A stretch of 64,000 nucleotides of DNA from Brasenia schreberi. Lineage: Eukaryota; Streptophyta; Magnoliopsida; Nymphaeales; Cabombaceae. A program made the position numbers and the translations under genes. The stretch is taken from the NCBI GenBank assembly GCA_036023115.1, contig JAYKKT010000090.1, positions 32,162,001 through 32,226,000 of the forward strand, in the 5' to 3' direction. Of this stretch, positions 14,101 to 25,400 are shown in pieces (position 1 is the first letter of the stretch; every line of letters starts with the position of its first letter). Below the pieces are notes generated by a model. The model searched no databases. It was given only the letters and a program-made list of their open reading frames with translations, and was not told where the DNA came from.

Positions 14101-16688
14101 ACTTATGGGCGCTACTGGACCAACTCTATTACATTTTAACACACTACCCTCTAAGGCTTCCTCTTAACTAATGTGGCTTATCAAAGAGGAATATGTTTTG
14201 GAAGAAAACTCTTGCCACCTCCTCTATCTCCTTCACTCTAGAGTACCAAAAGCACACTAGTCTTGAATATGTTGTACTGGTTTCTTCCTTCTTCATCTAC
14301 AAACCTCATTGTGGAAGCATTTTGTATTAAGGTCTTTTAGTGGTGATTCTTTTAGTAAGCACGAACACACGGTTTGAGTGATAAAGGTCGGATTTTACAT
14401 TCTTAAAATATTTCAATAATTGTGTGGTTAGATTTGAGAGAGGGAGTTAATTTCATAAACTTCTCAGTCTCTTGTGTTTCACAGGTGAGAAAGCAGGACA
14501 TTAAGAAAATTTCTAGTAAAGTTTATGGTAAAACAATGGAAAAATCACCCTGGATTGTACGACAACTAGGGTACGCATGATATTTGGACAATACTGATAT
14601 ATTGTACCTATGATACGATATTCCAGTTGTTTGTAATTTCATAACGTAGACCATATGCAATATAAGCAGTTGGGAAGCAAAAGGTTTAATCAAAAACATG
14701 TTGCTAGTTGAATCCCATATGCTAACCTTAATATGCTTGACAGCTTTAGAATAATTTAGTGCAGTGAAACATAATTCATCTATAGCTTGCAATACAATTT
14801 GTCAAACCAAATGTATCTATGAAGGAATGGATACTGAAAACCATATGCTAATGACAGCAATAATCAACTCACTTCAAGAAACAAATACTTTTGATAATTC
14901 TGCAGTTGAGCTAGAGGCTAGAAGCAATGCGAAAACTATATTCATATCCTTAAAAAGTAATGGAGAGATGATAAAACTGACCTCCCAGACATTGCTGATT
15001 GCATAAAAGACTGTTCCAGCAATGACAAGAACATCGCCTAAAAGGGGTTTTGTTCCACCTGTAGTCAAACTAAATTATTGTTTTTCATCCGAAGGGTCAA
15101 CAGGACAGAAAACTTTATATTGTTTCTCACAAGTGTGTGTGCATTAAGTGATCAACTTTCAACAAAAAGCTATTGTAATGTCCACTTCGGCTTCTAATGC
15201 GTGAAGTGTTTGGAAGTACACATCATCAAGGAATGGTTGTGCCAAATTAGCTAATGGAAGTTGGGCATCGGTAAGCATTCTTGGTAACTCCATCATTTAG
15301 GACCACTGAAAAACTCCTATGCAAAGATAGACAGTTATAATACTATGATGTTATTTCGAGTTGTACTTTGGTTTTCCTTTTCTGAAAAAAAAGTCCCAAG
15401 TGAAATATTAGAGAAATATCTAATGTGTCTAGATGAACAAAAAGGAATCATTGAATAGAAATGATAGTAGACACTTTAAGTGAACAATTAAAAATGCTCC
15501 ATTATTATACGTTACGTTCATCTCCGCTTGACTGTTCTCTCTTATAGGAAAGCGACTTTTCTATTACATTTGATGCGAGAAAGCGAAGGTAAATGAAAAA
15601 ACTCTCAGGGAAAGAAAAGCCAAGGTAAACTCTACCTCCATCAGATACCCCACTATCCGAGAAAAGCACCAAAACTAGGCCCAAAACACAGATGGCTGCA
15701 CCAATGAACTGCAGGATTGTGTACCTCGTCCCAATGTAGATTCTGGTGAGTATCATGACCCATGGTATAGTACAACAGTCCAATAAAGTTACACTCGTGA
15801 TTGATGAATACTGGTATGCCTTCAAAACTGAAGCAACACAGGAAAGTCAATTATAAGAGGACAATATGAAATATAAAAGAAGTACAAGAATTTGATGCAA
15901 GTCATTTGCTGATCAAAGGCTTAAGTATGTTTGTATAATTGCAAACAGTTCTAGAAAACAACGGTGATTTTGATGCCAATCAGGAGTCACAATGCCATAA
16001 GAAGCAACAGGGAAATGTTTTTACAAGTAGTCTGCATTACCATGAGAAATGAAAAAGTCAGTAGTACTCCCTGCTTGGCAACAAATCTGAAAGAACATTC
16101 GTCTAAAACTATAAAGCAGTTTCATATTTGCTAAATGATAACAATCGGAAGTACTCCATATAAAATCATTCTCCACCTCACCCCGTGGAAGAACACTAAA
16201 CAAGATCTCGGTATGAAGAATACTCTTAATGTTTCTTGTGCATGCTTTTACTCTAATTTAGGTAGAAAACAAAATGGCACAGTAAGAATCACACTGCTAC
16301 TTACCAAGATAATTTCCTTGAACATCAACAAAGCCCAAAATGATGTATGCATACCAAGGAACCTGCAAAGTCCACGCTTCGCCTTAAATTGTTGACAGAT
16401 GAGCGCAAAATCTGGACAAGAAAAGTACAAAACCAGCACCGCAAAACGCAAAAAGAAAAAAAGAATCATCTTTCATGTCATCACCATAGTATCTGCGTTG
16501 CTCAGCATAACATTAATATATGATGTACGTCGTTTTCTCCAAATATGTGTTCATGTGGTCAAACCACATTCCTCATTTGATAAAAAAAGGAAACTGAACC
16601 ATCAAGGCTTAAACTGCATCTGTAACACAAAAAAGACACGCAGCACCATATGTTTGGAATTAACCTCATGCGCGGGAATTAATGGGAG

Positions 16689-16733
<45 letters not shown>

Positions 16734-18155
16734 CATAACCATGATCTCGCCTTATGGAACTCAGCAGAATCCCAGATCTTCAATACAATTAGAGAATGCA
16801 GATGATTGTCTTGTGTAAAATTTCAAAATAAAGGAAAAGATGAGAAGCTTTTCAAAATAAAAGGAAGTCCAAAACAGTGATTTCTTACGTTATTTGTTAA
16901 ATAGACTACAAAAATGTGTATTTTTCATTCTCTCCACATGAGAAGTTCCTTTGAGATGGCTATCCGCGGATCGAAGAAAACAATTCTTCAGTGGTTTAAA
17001 CAATCATTAGCTTTTCACATTTGCTTGTAAATTCATCCCTCGAAGGAGAGTTGAGTCATTGCTTGCAACGCGCGACACAGAAATAGACATGCAACGTTAG
17101 CACAGGGCTCCGCGCGACACAAAACAATTCGAAGAAACCTTGAAGGTCGTCCACTTAAGCGAGAGCAGGAGCCGAACCTTATGTGAAGTATAAACCAGCC
17201 TTTTCACCAACTCATCCTTTTTCTTATATCTTCAAATTGGTTGAAGCTCTTGTGGTAAGTGAGCTTCCTGTTTTTCCGAGCACAAAGCTAAAAAAAAGTT
17301 TCCGAAGTGGTTGAGTCCATATTCCCCCCTCCAGCATCGTGCAGTGCAGGCGTCGCAGTTCTTAAGACAACCATGACAGAATTATGGGTCTCACAAATAT
17401 TTCCGATCTAACATTTTGCTGTAGTCAGTGGCTGATTTCTATTGTAGGGTGGTGCGGATAGACTACGGAGCAGTTTATGGTGGGACGAAGTATGTTTGAA
17501 GCTCACAATATCATATGTAAGCTACTGGTTTTCTTTTGAATTGTAAGATTTACCTCGGCTCAGTGTAGACCCGCTGTAGTGCTGAATTTGGGCCAGAATG
17601 TATCTCCTCTGAAGTCCAAGAACTATGATCATCCAGTGTAACAGTGCAAGATTACAAGATCGACGCTTGTATCGAAGATTGGAACCAAGTTTTCTTGCTC
17701 AAAGATCTATAACTCGGCATCTTCCAACTAAGTTCACATTCTGCATTCGTTCTTACCGAAAAATCCATTTACGGGCGTCTCCCCGCGCCGACAGAAACAC
17801 ACACACACAGAGAGACGCATACAAACAAAACAAAAACAAGAAAATGTGGTACCTTTAGCTTCGTGCGACGGTATAGAAGAATGGATCCGAAAACCAGAGC
17901 GAGAAGCAAGTAGTTGAAGAACGCCTGCGTCAACGGGAGATCGACGCCTGCAAAAATCAGACCAGACACGAAGATCAGCAAAAAAACTCACAGAGAGAGG
18001 GAAAGAGGAATTAAGAACGGGCCTAGATCCGTGAGGAAAGAGGTAGTAAAACTGCCAACAGTGAGCAAGAAGGAGACCACTTGGCCCAAGAAGAGGCACC
18101 AAACAACGTGGAGAACCTTTCTCCTGTCCATAAACGACCGACAGATCATAGACAT
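5191..18155 (-). CDS. SLC35F1/F2-like (DUF914) membrane transporter, exons 1-7, 3' part outside window
   Basis: A spliced gene assembled by reading the minus strand. Exons: 18155-18023, 17947-17853, 16362-16305, 15827-15636, 15058-14982, 6396-6314, 5242-5191. All join in frame without a stop (about 230 codons from the first ATG; MDRRK at 18131 is an alternative start, and the frame stays open up to 18254). Family-typical blocks are FLGQVVSF, PLTQAFFNYLLLALVFG, LLYRR, YIILGFVDVQGNYL, KAYQYSSITSVTLLDC, GDVLVIAGTVFYAISN, EFCVKKKDLIEVIGMLGLFG and IFEKSELESISW. This is the multi-span drug/metabolite transporter fold of SLC35F; plant substrates are largely undefined. Exons 8 onward, including the LLTSDMWAV region, must lie left of position 1 or be lost. 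Intron 5 is 8.6 kb and full of mobile and pseudogene DNA. The exon 1 donor reads GC, not GT. Splice sites at the other junctions are canonical. Confidence 0.85.
5945..6161 (-). mobile_element. 5'-truncated RTE-type LINE tail with 26-bp target duplication
   Basis: The insert at 5971-6135 matches the 3' end of the larger LINE at 28254-30467, including the minus-strand motif GGGAAAAGGCTTAGTTGTTG. It is flanked by direct repeats 5945-5970 and 6136-6161, which are 26 bp long and differ at one base (catgg versus cctgg). The element lies in intron 6 of the SLC35F gene. The tail of TTG units is typical of RTE-clade elements. Confidence 0.85.
8353..9508 (+). pseudogene. PLS/DYW-type pentatricopeptide repeat (PPR) pseudogene, 5' half
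   Basis: The product would be an organelle-targeted RNA-binding PPR protein resembling Arabidopsis At4g33170. Collinear blocks are GMGKVIHARVVTCGLEYDRF, NNLMNMCVRCGLLPEARQL, RRDLVTWNTILAVYA, then KHVHADALKLGF, LLNVYAKFGAVSDARVLFDE, KQVHGYALKSGFGSDQ and LTVSNSLINIY. The frame changes near 8836, near 8933 and again before 9100, and the copy stops at TAA 9506-9508, where intact relatives continue for many more repeats. It is intronless, as PPR genes usually are. It lies in intron 5 of the SLC35F gene on the opposite strand, so it is a broken duplicate inserted or captured there. Confidence 0.88.
9844..9955 (+). repeat. Short degenerate tandem repeat, about 37-40 bp, three copies
   Basis: Three successive units each carry CACCATGTGAAGG, CGCCACATGAAGGAGCA or CACCATATGAAGGAGCA, followed by an AAAAG-rich half. 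Units are imperfect. No coding role is evident. Confidence 0.6.
9977..10281 (+). repeat. 5' LTR of the copia element
   Basis: The LTR is 305 bp, begins TGTTGAA and ends TTCAACA, a 7-bp perfect inverted terminal repeat. The primer-binding-like tagtatcagagtc follows one base later. No matching 3' LTR is found to the right within the window. Confidence 0.75.
9977..13559 (+). mobile_element. Decayed Ty1/copia retrotransposon with 5' LTR, 3' end lost
   Basis: The 5' LTR (9977-10281) is followed by a primer-binding site related to initiator tRNA-Met (tagtatcagag, from 10283). Decayed gag lies around 11122-11397: its knuckle SNCGKTRRTKETCW lacks the first cysteine and the histidine. Protease starts with IDSGAMDHM (about 11577), integrase has QCETCQ (12030) and RSDNGGEF (about 12310), and reverse transcriptase has KYRSDENIERSNVRLVAKDY and LNVKNEFLQGDL. 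RNase H has IEIYSDVDW and ends near 13559. Multiple stops, frameshifts and a deletion around 12340-12450 make it inactive. It lies in intron 5 of the SLC35F gene, opposite in strand. Confidence 0.88.
13902..14141 (-). repeat. Isolated copia-type LTR, minus orientation
   Basis: The sequence starts TGTTAAAAA and ends TTTTAACA. On the minus strand it is followed by TGGTATTAGAG, a tRNA-Met-type primer-binding site, so this is a 5' LTR of a minus-strand element whose leader lies at about 13570-13900. It has a TATA-like CTCTATAAATA on the minus strand near 14010. No coding region survives. It abuts the unrelated plus-strand copia remnant, so the two elements were joined by rearrangement or nesting. 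Confidence 0.7.
16691..16731. repeat. (TC)n microsatellite
   Basis: About 20 TC units lie in intron 2 of the SLC35F gene. Confidence 0.95.
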
Positions 18156-19744
18156 TGAGAAACAGAGAGAGGTGGTGCTGAGAGGAAGAGGAGCAGAAGA
18201 AGAAGAAGGGTGGCGTACCGCGTACGGCCGTTCTCTGCGGGTGGCAGCCACCAAATTTCAACCATCGGTCCGTTGCTTCCAATAACTCCCAACTACCCTT
18301 CTGTCGTTGGCCCACGCAACTTATCAGATCGCAACTGAATTAAAGAAACTCCAAATCTGCATTTTGACCAATGAAACCCAAGTTCAAAAATAATATAAAG
18401 CATATACTGCATATATGAGAAATACAATTTTCCCTTTGAGGTAAAGAGAATAACATTCTTTTCTTTTTAATGTCAAATTCCATTTCTTAATTATCATTTG
18501 GATGTTCCGGGACCAACCTGTATCCATAACTATGGTGTTACTATTCATACAAATTATCGATGTTTGCATTTCTCCCTCTTCCATTCTCTCCTTCCACACA
18601 CTATTTTCTGGAAAACACACACTTCTCGTACGTCACTTTTCAAATACGACACATCTATCATTTGAACAAAACGCACCTTAAATACATCTTAAATGGTAAC
18701 ATGGTTTACTCGTGTTATCTTTTAGATAAAGATGCACTCGCTATGCATTGTTCTTCAAATTCCAGTGTATCGTGAATGCGTCAGTTTTTTAAATAAAACA
18801 TGTGTTAATCATGTCTCATCTCATTGTCGGTCATCATTTTCTTTCCCCACTTGAAATGTGTATCATGACCAATCCTATAAAACTCACTTTTCTTTCGATT
18901 TATCATGAGATTCATCTTCAAAATGAGAAAGGTTGGAAAGAACAAGAGAGATCAATAATGAGATAAAGAATAATCTGAGAAAATAAAAAAAGAAAGTTGA
19001 AGATAACCAGATTTAGAAAGAGATCAAACTGTTAAAAGAGAGAATACCATTAAAAAATGTCATCAGAGAGAAAAATATCGAAAAGAATTATCGAGAGAAG
19101 GATAGAAGCCAATAGCATGCAGCCGGATCACTCAAAGGAAGAGAAGCCCGTGACCAAAAGAGGGGGAAAAAAATATGCAAGAATATTTGTAAAAAAAAGT
19201 ATGTTTAGTAAAATGAGATGTATGAATAACAATTACAAATGTAGACTGCAATATTGATACCATCCAAGGTTAAGGTCAAAGCCCAGATAGTTGACATTCC
19301 GGGCTAGAAGCAAGTTTGATCTGTGTAAGTCTTATTTGGAGCATATTCATAGTTGGACATGTTGAAACACGCAAACCCTGGCTAGCTCTTTTGAAGATGT
19401 CTATCTCTACACCAAAGCTCCTAATCTGCAAGTAGCAGCCTGGTGCCACGATCGAGCATGTTAGAAAAGGATGCATGTACAGTGCGCACAAGAGAAAAAG
19501 CTTGTCAGTATGAACCACAATGTAGTCATGGCCGCCCTACCATAATTTTTTCAACCTTTGGTGAGAGTGGCAACTACTTATGGCGCTATGTATATTATAG
19601 ACCATTCAGTAAATGAATTTGCACCATTGAAGGACAAACTAACCTCCATTCTTGGCTCTACGCTTCTAGAAAACATCTCTGTCGTCGTAACAAGTTGCAG
19701 GGCCCAGCACAAAGACATTATTCCGTAGACTTATTTATTATACC
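18156..19744. other. Intergenic, 5' flank of the SLC35F gene
   Basis: This should contain the minus-strand SLC35F promoter and 5' UTR. I see no convincing TATA box at a fixed distance. From 18350 to 19260 it is AT-rich with no gene. From 19264 to 19744 there is possible further decayed coding upstream of the lectin pseudogene, but too weak to annotate. Confidence 0.5.
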
Positions 19745-21215
19745 TAAGAGTCGGCTCAGTCGTGGACTTCGTCTCCCATTTCACCTTCCTCAACGACCGA
19801 AGCTACTCTAATGATACCCTCTACAAAGGTGATGGCCTCATATTGGCTCGGCCTCTTCAACCATTCCCTCGATGGCTCGGCTACCATAGCTGTCGAATTT
19901 GACACATGGTATACCAAATATTCAGCAGATCCGCCTGGAGACCACATGGGCATCGACGTTAACTCAGCTAAATCCAGCGTGACCGTGGATTGGCGGTGGG
20001 ATCTCACGAACATAAAATTGAATGGTGAAGCATGGGTGTGGTACAACTCCGCCACACAGGTTTTGTTTGCGAGAATGACCATACACGGAATGGAGCATCT
20101 CCTGGCCAATCAACCTCACCAAGGTTCTACCGGAGCACATTCTTGTGGGTTTCACGGGGTTCGCCACATTCAGCTATGAACTGCGCCAGTTTTTGTCATG
20201 GAATTTCACACCAACAATCACCAGTCCGAATCCACCTCCTCCAACAAACGGCGGCAACCACAAACTTCTCCCCACCCTAGTTAACATGCTTTGTTGTGTT
20301 ATTGCTAATTGGACTCCTAGTTGTAACATCCTTGACTCTCTTTCACAGAACAAGAACAACGATCAACGGTAGAAAGAAGGGGGACAAGCTAGAAGTCAGG
20401 GAAGAAGGTGATATAGACACGACGATCGATCTGGAAACAATTCCGAGGACAATAATGAAGGTTGATCATGGAAAGAATGTTTTGGCTGACGAGAGGAACG
20501 AGCAAAAAATTAGGGAAGAAGATTATGTAAACATGATGACAGCCAATTTAGACGTCGCAGGACCACGGAGGTTCAGCTTTGCGGAGCTTTGGGAAGCAAC
20601 CAACATGTACATCTCGTTCTCCTCTTCCTTTTTCTTTCAACCTTTTCTCATTTTGTCTGAATGTTAGTAGGTCATTCTATGGGCACAAAGGATGAGGATC
20701 GCTCTCGAAATAGGCTCGGCAGTTCTCTACTTGCATGAAGAGTGGGTGCAATGAGTCGTGCACCGCAACATCAAGGTAAAAAACGTGATGATTGACTCCG
20801 ACTTCCATGCGCGGCTTGGTGACTTTGGGCTGGCACGACTCGTGGATCATGATGATGCACCACAAACAACAATGGTGGCCGGAACAATGGGGTACATTGC
20901 ACCATAGTGTATCTTAAAAGGCAAGTAAACAAAAAGAGCGATTATACAGCTTCGGTGTTTTGCTACTAGAGATTGCATGTGGTCGGATAGCTTCACAGCC
21001 GGTCGACAAGCGAGGAACCCCATTAGTGGGGTGGATGTGAATGGACATTGTATGGTTTGGATGCCCTCCTTGAGGCAGTTGACAAGGGGAAGGGTGCATG
21101 ATGATAGGATGTTGATATCTGCATGGGTGTCCCTAAGTTTTGCTCCAATTGGGAGGAAACGATGCATCAGGCAAAGAACTTCCAATGCCTTAAAGGGCAC
21201 AGGCGTAACTGCATA
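19745..21215 (+). pseudogene. L-type lectin receptor-like kinase pseudogene
   Basis: Lectin-domain blocks are spread over several frames: VVDFVSHFTFLNDRSYSND, YKGDGL, ATIAVEFDTW, YSADPPGDHMGIDVNSAKSS, LNGEAWVWYNSATQVLFARM and HILVGFTGFATFSYELRQFL. A membrane segment follows (MLLLIGLLVVTSLTLFHR, 20296), then a juxtamembrane region ending GPRRFSFAELWEATNMY. The kinase N-lobe (glycine loop and catalytic lysine) is missing. The C-lobe resumes at about 20686 with [30 protein letters not shown] and AGTMGYIAP. The catalytic HRD aspartate is asparagine (HRN), and stops and frameshifts are frequent. Intact members are plasma-membrane receptor kinases; this copy cannot be. Exact ends are approximate. 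Confidence 0.9.
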
Positions 21216-22409
21216 CCCCAAGTTGGTTCAGGATGGTTTTCTCTGGGTTCTTGAAGCTCAAGAAATGAGAAGCATATGAAAGAAGGTGAGAAAATGATGA
21301 GACACCAGTAATATGTTAAGGAAGGACAGTAAGTGGTGAGCAAATAAAAAATTCACTGACCCTAATTTACAACTACAGGATGTCAGTGGACTAACGGATC
21401 CAACATTACTTGCAAAGAACTTCAACATCTCAAATATTTCCTTGGACCTGAAGTCCAAGTATGTCCCTAATCTTTTGGGAGGGGTTGACTCTACGTTTAC
21501 TCCAGCTGCATGTTTCTTCTTTTCACTTTCTTTCCAAGTACATCTTCAATTCATCCAATTATGCAGTCTATGCAACCGTCTTCAGAAACCAATTTGGCTT
21601 TTCTTAGTCTCCACTGTTCATTGTGCAGAATCACATGACTCAAGTGGTGCTAAAATCAAGCCATTCGTCACTATTTCAGCAAAACGAATTAGAGAAATAT
21701 TGAAGCAACTTTGACGATTTAGTTTTAAACAACTAAGCTTGGACATCTCATTTACATTGGGGATGTTATGGATCGCGGCTGATGTATCTTCCCAATCGGC
21801 TTCTGTTTACCCATCAGGCTCGCCCGTGATTTCACTTTTACAAAACTGCGATCTTCAGTCCATCAAAACGGCGTTTTAGGGGGCCTCAAGCGAGAAGAGG
21901 TGCTTCCACGTTGTCGTTTGAGTCCTGGCATGGTGGGTCATTCTGCTCTTTGGCTTTCAGAGAGAGCGCCTTCCCGAGGGCAATCATCTGTTAATGTAGA
22001 AGCTCAGAAGATCAGTGAGGAGAATAACCAAGCGAATCGGTATCCTAAGATTACCATGCTAAGCACACCGGTATTGAAAACCAATATGAAGCTTGTTTCA
22101 GAAGAAATCATAAAATGAAAAACCAAAGTTCGAATATTCCTGTGTATCGCTTATTGATTAAATTTGAATAGTGTGTCTCTCGTAGGCAGACCGTATGGGT
22201 GTAGCTTGAGGAACCTAACAATTTTGGACTCTCCCCAGGCTTAGGCCAACCCGTTTGTCACCCAAAAAGGAAGAGGGATAAAAAGAAACAGACAACCAAC
22301 CACCTAAACTGCTGTAAGCGCAGAATAACAGTCAAGGTGGCCGGTAAAACACCCGAAGGTTCAACTATCTTAAGACTCTTATTTTCTGGCAAAATTGATT
22401 ATATACTTT
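21216..22409. other. Intergenic between receptor-kinase pseudogene and MFS gene
   Basis: No gene is recognised. It contains the 3' flank of the minus-strand MFS gene. Around 22230-22280 a short stretch (ggcttaggcc then cacccaaaaa) resembles the 3' end of the SINEs found in the right half, but without a clear B box. Confidence 0.45.
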
Positions 22410-25400
22410 TTAATTGGATACAAAGTTTGTGTTTGTTAGAGAGAGGGAGAGAGGGGGAGAGAGAGAGAGATTGGTCACCATTGAGATGGAGGCACAGATG
22501 AGGCTGAAGCCCTTGCAGTGGAATGGTGCATCGCTCGACAGGAAGTATGCTGATGTGTATAAAGTCAATCAACAATCACGAAGCAAACTATGCAGTGACT
22601 TCAAATAGTAAAATAACGCAAAGATTATTTTCATCTGGTCAGTAGCAAGCAAAAATGATAGTTTTCAAAATAACCGATAAAGAATATTTTCACTTGATGG
22701 TATATCCATAAAAGTGCCAGTATTTTCAACCATGCTTTTTCCCTTGGGTGTAAATCTTTCAGTTCCTGGAGGAGAGCCCAACATAGGCTACCCTTTGAAG
22801 AGGTTATTTGCGGATTTTGTGCCCCTCTAGTTTAAGGAGGGCATTCTTTTGGGGCTTCAATGCTATTTCTGCAAATCTTTAGTCCAATCGTCATGGTTGT
22901 TATCATAATTTAATTGGTTTGAGTTACTCACATGTTAGTGGACTCATTGCAACAGGGGAAAGCAAACTTGCGACCGACTGCACTCCGGCAATAAACCCTT
23001 GGGCTTTTCCCTGAAAAGATGCGAAGTCAGGCCACTGAGAAGAACAAGGCTAATCATTTTATAAGACAAATATAAAACACAGCAAAATGTATTTGCAGTT
23101 TCTCTCTCTCTCACACACACACATACGCACATCGTTATGATGGGCACAACATTCACCGAGTGCGGCACACAAGATGAAGATATCATATTAGGGAATTAAG
23201 TGTCGATGAGAAAAACTAAAACACATATTACTGCAAAGAAGCAATAGTATTCAACCTTTGACTGTACATCTACCAAATTCATAATTGGTCTTTTCAGAAG
23301 CAGAACTAAAGTAGCACAAAATCCTAAGTTTATACAAGATGTTTCTGAAGCAACGAAAGTAGAAGTGTTGGCACAAGCTAGATATTCAACCCAGTTCCTT
23401 TGGGAGGCCAAGGTAAAGACTTTAGCATGTCTCTAAAGCAACATTCAGGGACAATAGCCTTGGAGCGTGTTTTTAACGTTTTTTGGGTTTTAGCGGGAGA
23501 TGCCACTTCTAGTATTGCAAGCAATCAAGAATTCGTCACCAGTTAAAGGAAAGAGACAACAGAGGTCAAAAGCTAAAGAGATCCAACCTGAGAATTTGCA
23601 TTTGTTGCCTTGGAAATAATTGCATAAGTCTGTGCAACATCAAATTGCAAAATGAAATATGAGGAAAGGAAAATAAACACAAATAATCTCCATTAGTAGA
23701 TAGCACAAGATTTCTGGACACTTACTGAGGGTTTCACGAGAATATACACAACACCAAAAGAAGCACCAAGATAAGGCACCTGCATTGCATTCACTTGTGT
23801 ATAAGTGTGCGAGTACAGATGGCAATGAGCTACTTATTATTATCAGGCTTCTGGATGATAAACCAATTTTGGCAACATGGGAAGAAATTCAGAGAGATGA
23901 TCCTACAAATTATTGAAAGGTGAAAGATTCAACAAAAGATGGAACCTTTTGAAAGCTCAAATGAAGAGAACCGGAACTGATGGGATAGGGCTGCAAGTTA
24001 GTTAAATGATGGGTGGAATGGGACAAATAATGCAGTTGTACAGAAATGCAAGACAGTCGATCACAGTTTACTCACATTTTGACCTAGCCAAATTCTTCTG
24101 GTTGTGACCTTTCTCTACCAAACCACAGGAAAAGCTTACCCATGCCTAAGCTAGGAAATACATACTAGGGGGGTGACACTGGCAGTGCAATGCAAAGCAG
24201 CCAGAAAGGCTGAATCCAGCTCCTATTCATCCTTGTAAGTACCCGACCTGGTGACCTAGGCTGGACATAAGTCTCGCCAGAGAAAGCCTTTCACTTTTTC
24301 CCTTGGGTTGTGCCAAGGAAAGGTCTCACCGTCCAGGCAACAGAATATTTCCTGCTTCACACGTGGTACACGTGTACTAGTACTTCTGACGTGGAGAATT
24401 TTCCTACTAAAGATGGTCAACATGATTTGTGGCTTAATGGATAAAGAAACATACAATCAGTGTGCTATGAAACCTTCGTATAGTACACACGCTAGCTACG
24501 TTTACTTTCAAAAAATACTTTGTACACATCCCTAATACTTATGATATGATATGGAAAACTATGTTATCAATAGCGCTATAGCGAATTAGGTGGCTGCTAA
24601 TTCGTTGATGGTTTAGCGGCTGTCCTTTGGGACCGCTAATAGTGACGCTAGGGCCATTATAGTGGACCGCTATATCAGGAATAACGTACATCCATTTGAT
24701 CGGGTCCATCAAATGAATCTGAATCGACCCGACCCAATTCCTAAAAACCTAATAAATGATGATTCTCCTCTCGTGCATTCGATTCTATCTCCCTGGTGCC
24801 TCCTCTTGTGCATTCGATTCTCGTCTCCTAAAAACCTAATAAATGATGATTCTCCTCTTGTGCATTCGATTCTATCTCCCTGGTGCCTCCTCTTGTGCAT
24901 TCGATTCTCGTCTCCCTAGCGTTGCCGCTACCACCACCACCCACCTGCTGCCACAACCACCGATCACTGCTCAAGGTAACTCTCCTTTTCTTTAACCCTC
25001 TCTCAGTCTTTGTCCCTCCTTCTCTACCCCCCCCCCCCCCCCCCCCTTTCTCTTTACCTCTCTCTGCCCCCCATCCCGTGCTCTCCCCCTCCTCTATCCC
25101 TCCCTTTCTCTTTACCTATCTCTCTGCCCCCTCCCCTACTCTGCATCTCTCTCTAGCTCTGTGTCTCCTTGTCTTTGCCCCTCCTTCTCTACCTCCCTCC
25201 CTTTCTCTTTACCTCTCTCTCTCTACCTCCCCTCCCGAGCTCTATTGAAAAGTTATGTGCAAGCAAGTCCTTATGATTTTTTGAAGGATGTGACTTTGAA
25301 ATTTTGTAGAATAAAGTAGCTACAATCCCTATAATTCAGTCTTGATCACATGATGGATCTTTCCCTCAGTTGTTGCTTCCCTTTCAGGAATTCTGAAATG

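Larger units (their letters stand above)
6397..14981 (-). other. Giant intron 5 of the SLC35F gene
   Basis: The intron runs from the donor after SNVWE (GTCAGT on the minus strand) to the acceptor CTGCAG before EFCVKKK. It holds a PPR pseudogene (8353-9508), a copia remnant (9977-13559) and a copia LTR (13902-14141). The parts 6397-8352, 9509-9976 and 14142-14981 are AT-rich with no recognisable gene, apart from the short tandem repeat at 9844-9955. Confidence 0.75.

Noticed and set aside
17734..18315. 193-codon minus-strand open frame overlapping the SLC35F start
   Set aside because: It reads exons 1-2 and the intron between them in a different frame. The spliced SLC35F frame explains the conserved sequence.
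24883..25248. 121-codon Leu/Pro-rich frame in copy 1 of the hAT element
   Set aside because: Product of a CT-rich low-complexity tract and the poly-C run.
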